From assembly GCA_002297935.1 (NCBI GenBank), contig DBLC01000158.1, positions 9,498 to 23,763 of the forward strand: a stretch of DNA of 14,266 bases, given 5' to 3'. Each line of letters opens with the position of its first letter. Position 1 is the stretch's first letter. The notes beneath the pieces are model-generated. The model did no database searches. It saw nothing but the letters and a program-made list of their open reading frames with translations, and was not told the DNA's origin. The stretch comes from Dialister sp. UBA734 (GTDB lineage: Bacteria > Bacillota > Negativicutes > Veillonellales > Dialisteraceae). The translations under genes were made by a program, and so were the position numbers. Below are positions 14,228 through 14,266 of this stretch, piece after piece.

Positions 14228-14266
14228 CTGGCTTCGAGAAAATCGTAAGATTTTCAATGGAGCCAG
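14228..14266. other. Two-part inverted repeat at window end
   Basis: CTGGCT (14228-14233) pairs with AGCCAG (14261-14266), and inside it GAAAATC (14238-14244) pairs perfectly with GATTTTC (14249-14255) over a GTAA loop. It replaces the body of the fifth 55-bp unit. The window ends on the last paired base, so its full extent and any gene beyond cannot be judged. Confidence 0.6.

Overview
The window carries seven complete protein genes and five gene-poor gaps with an unusual amount of ordered repeat DNA. A T-box leader, TTGACA/TATAAT promoters, strong AGGAGG-type ribosome sites, a HutP-family protein and the TrkA/TrkH pair point to the Bacillota. I lean towards the Negativicutes, but that is an inference from style and gene content; no rRNA or other marker is present to settle it.

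Layout. 1-388: non-coding repeat DNA. 389-3913 (+): a SWIM-finger SNF2 helicase standing alone. 3914-4264: a gap framed by inverted heptamer arrays. 4265-7125 (+): a promoter, a threonine-type T-box leader, a second long fold-back element, thrS, then a HutP-like gene one base after thrS. 7126-7446: two more fold-backs around a terminator able to work in both directions. 7447-10243 (-): the potassium uptake operon trkA-trkH. 10244-10824: the divergent upstream regions of trkA and pnp, with heptamer and nonamer arrays and a good pnp promoter. 10825-13894 (+): pnp-dut-nudix, a tightly overlapped operon closed by a terminator at 13902-13939. 13940-14266: a heptamer array, then four 55-bp tandem repeats and a hairpin at the window edge.

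How the genes fit. thrS charges tRNA-Thr, and its leader should sense uncharged tRNA-Thr; the HutP-like protein is probably an RNA-binding regulator made from the same message. TrkH is the membrane K+ translocation subunit and TrkA its nucleotide-binding gate. Pnp degrades RNA from the 3' end, dUTPase removes dUTP and supplies dUMP, and the Nudix enzyme probably hydrolyses ADP-ribose: an RNA-decay and nucleotide-housekeeping operon.

The least ordinary content lies between the genes. The gaps around 3917-4255, 7129-7441 and 13953-14001 are built from heptamers kept in one register (GTGACTG, GGGATTA, GTAGCTA, GGCCCTA, GCTNNTA), usually with a reverse-complement array facing them across a loop or payload. 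Other seven-base words (AACCAAC, TTAAACC, GGAATTA) occur at 153-373 and 10314-10348. A second family uses nine-base units of type AGGTTNCTC and has two copies, in the thrS leader and upstream of pnp. Short core sequences recur next to several arrays. I see no transposase.
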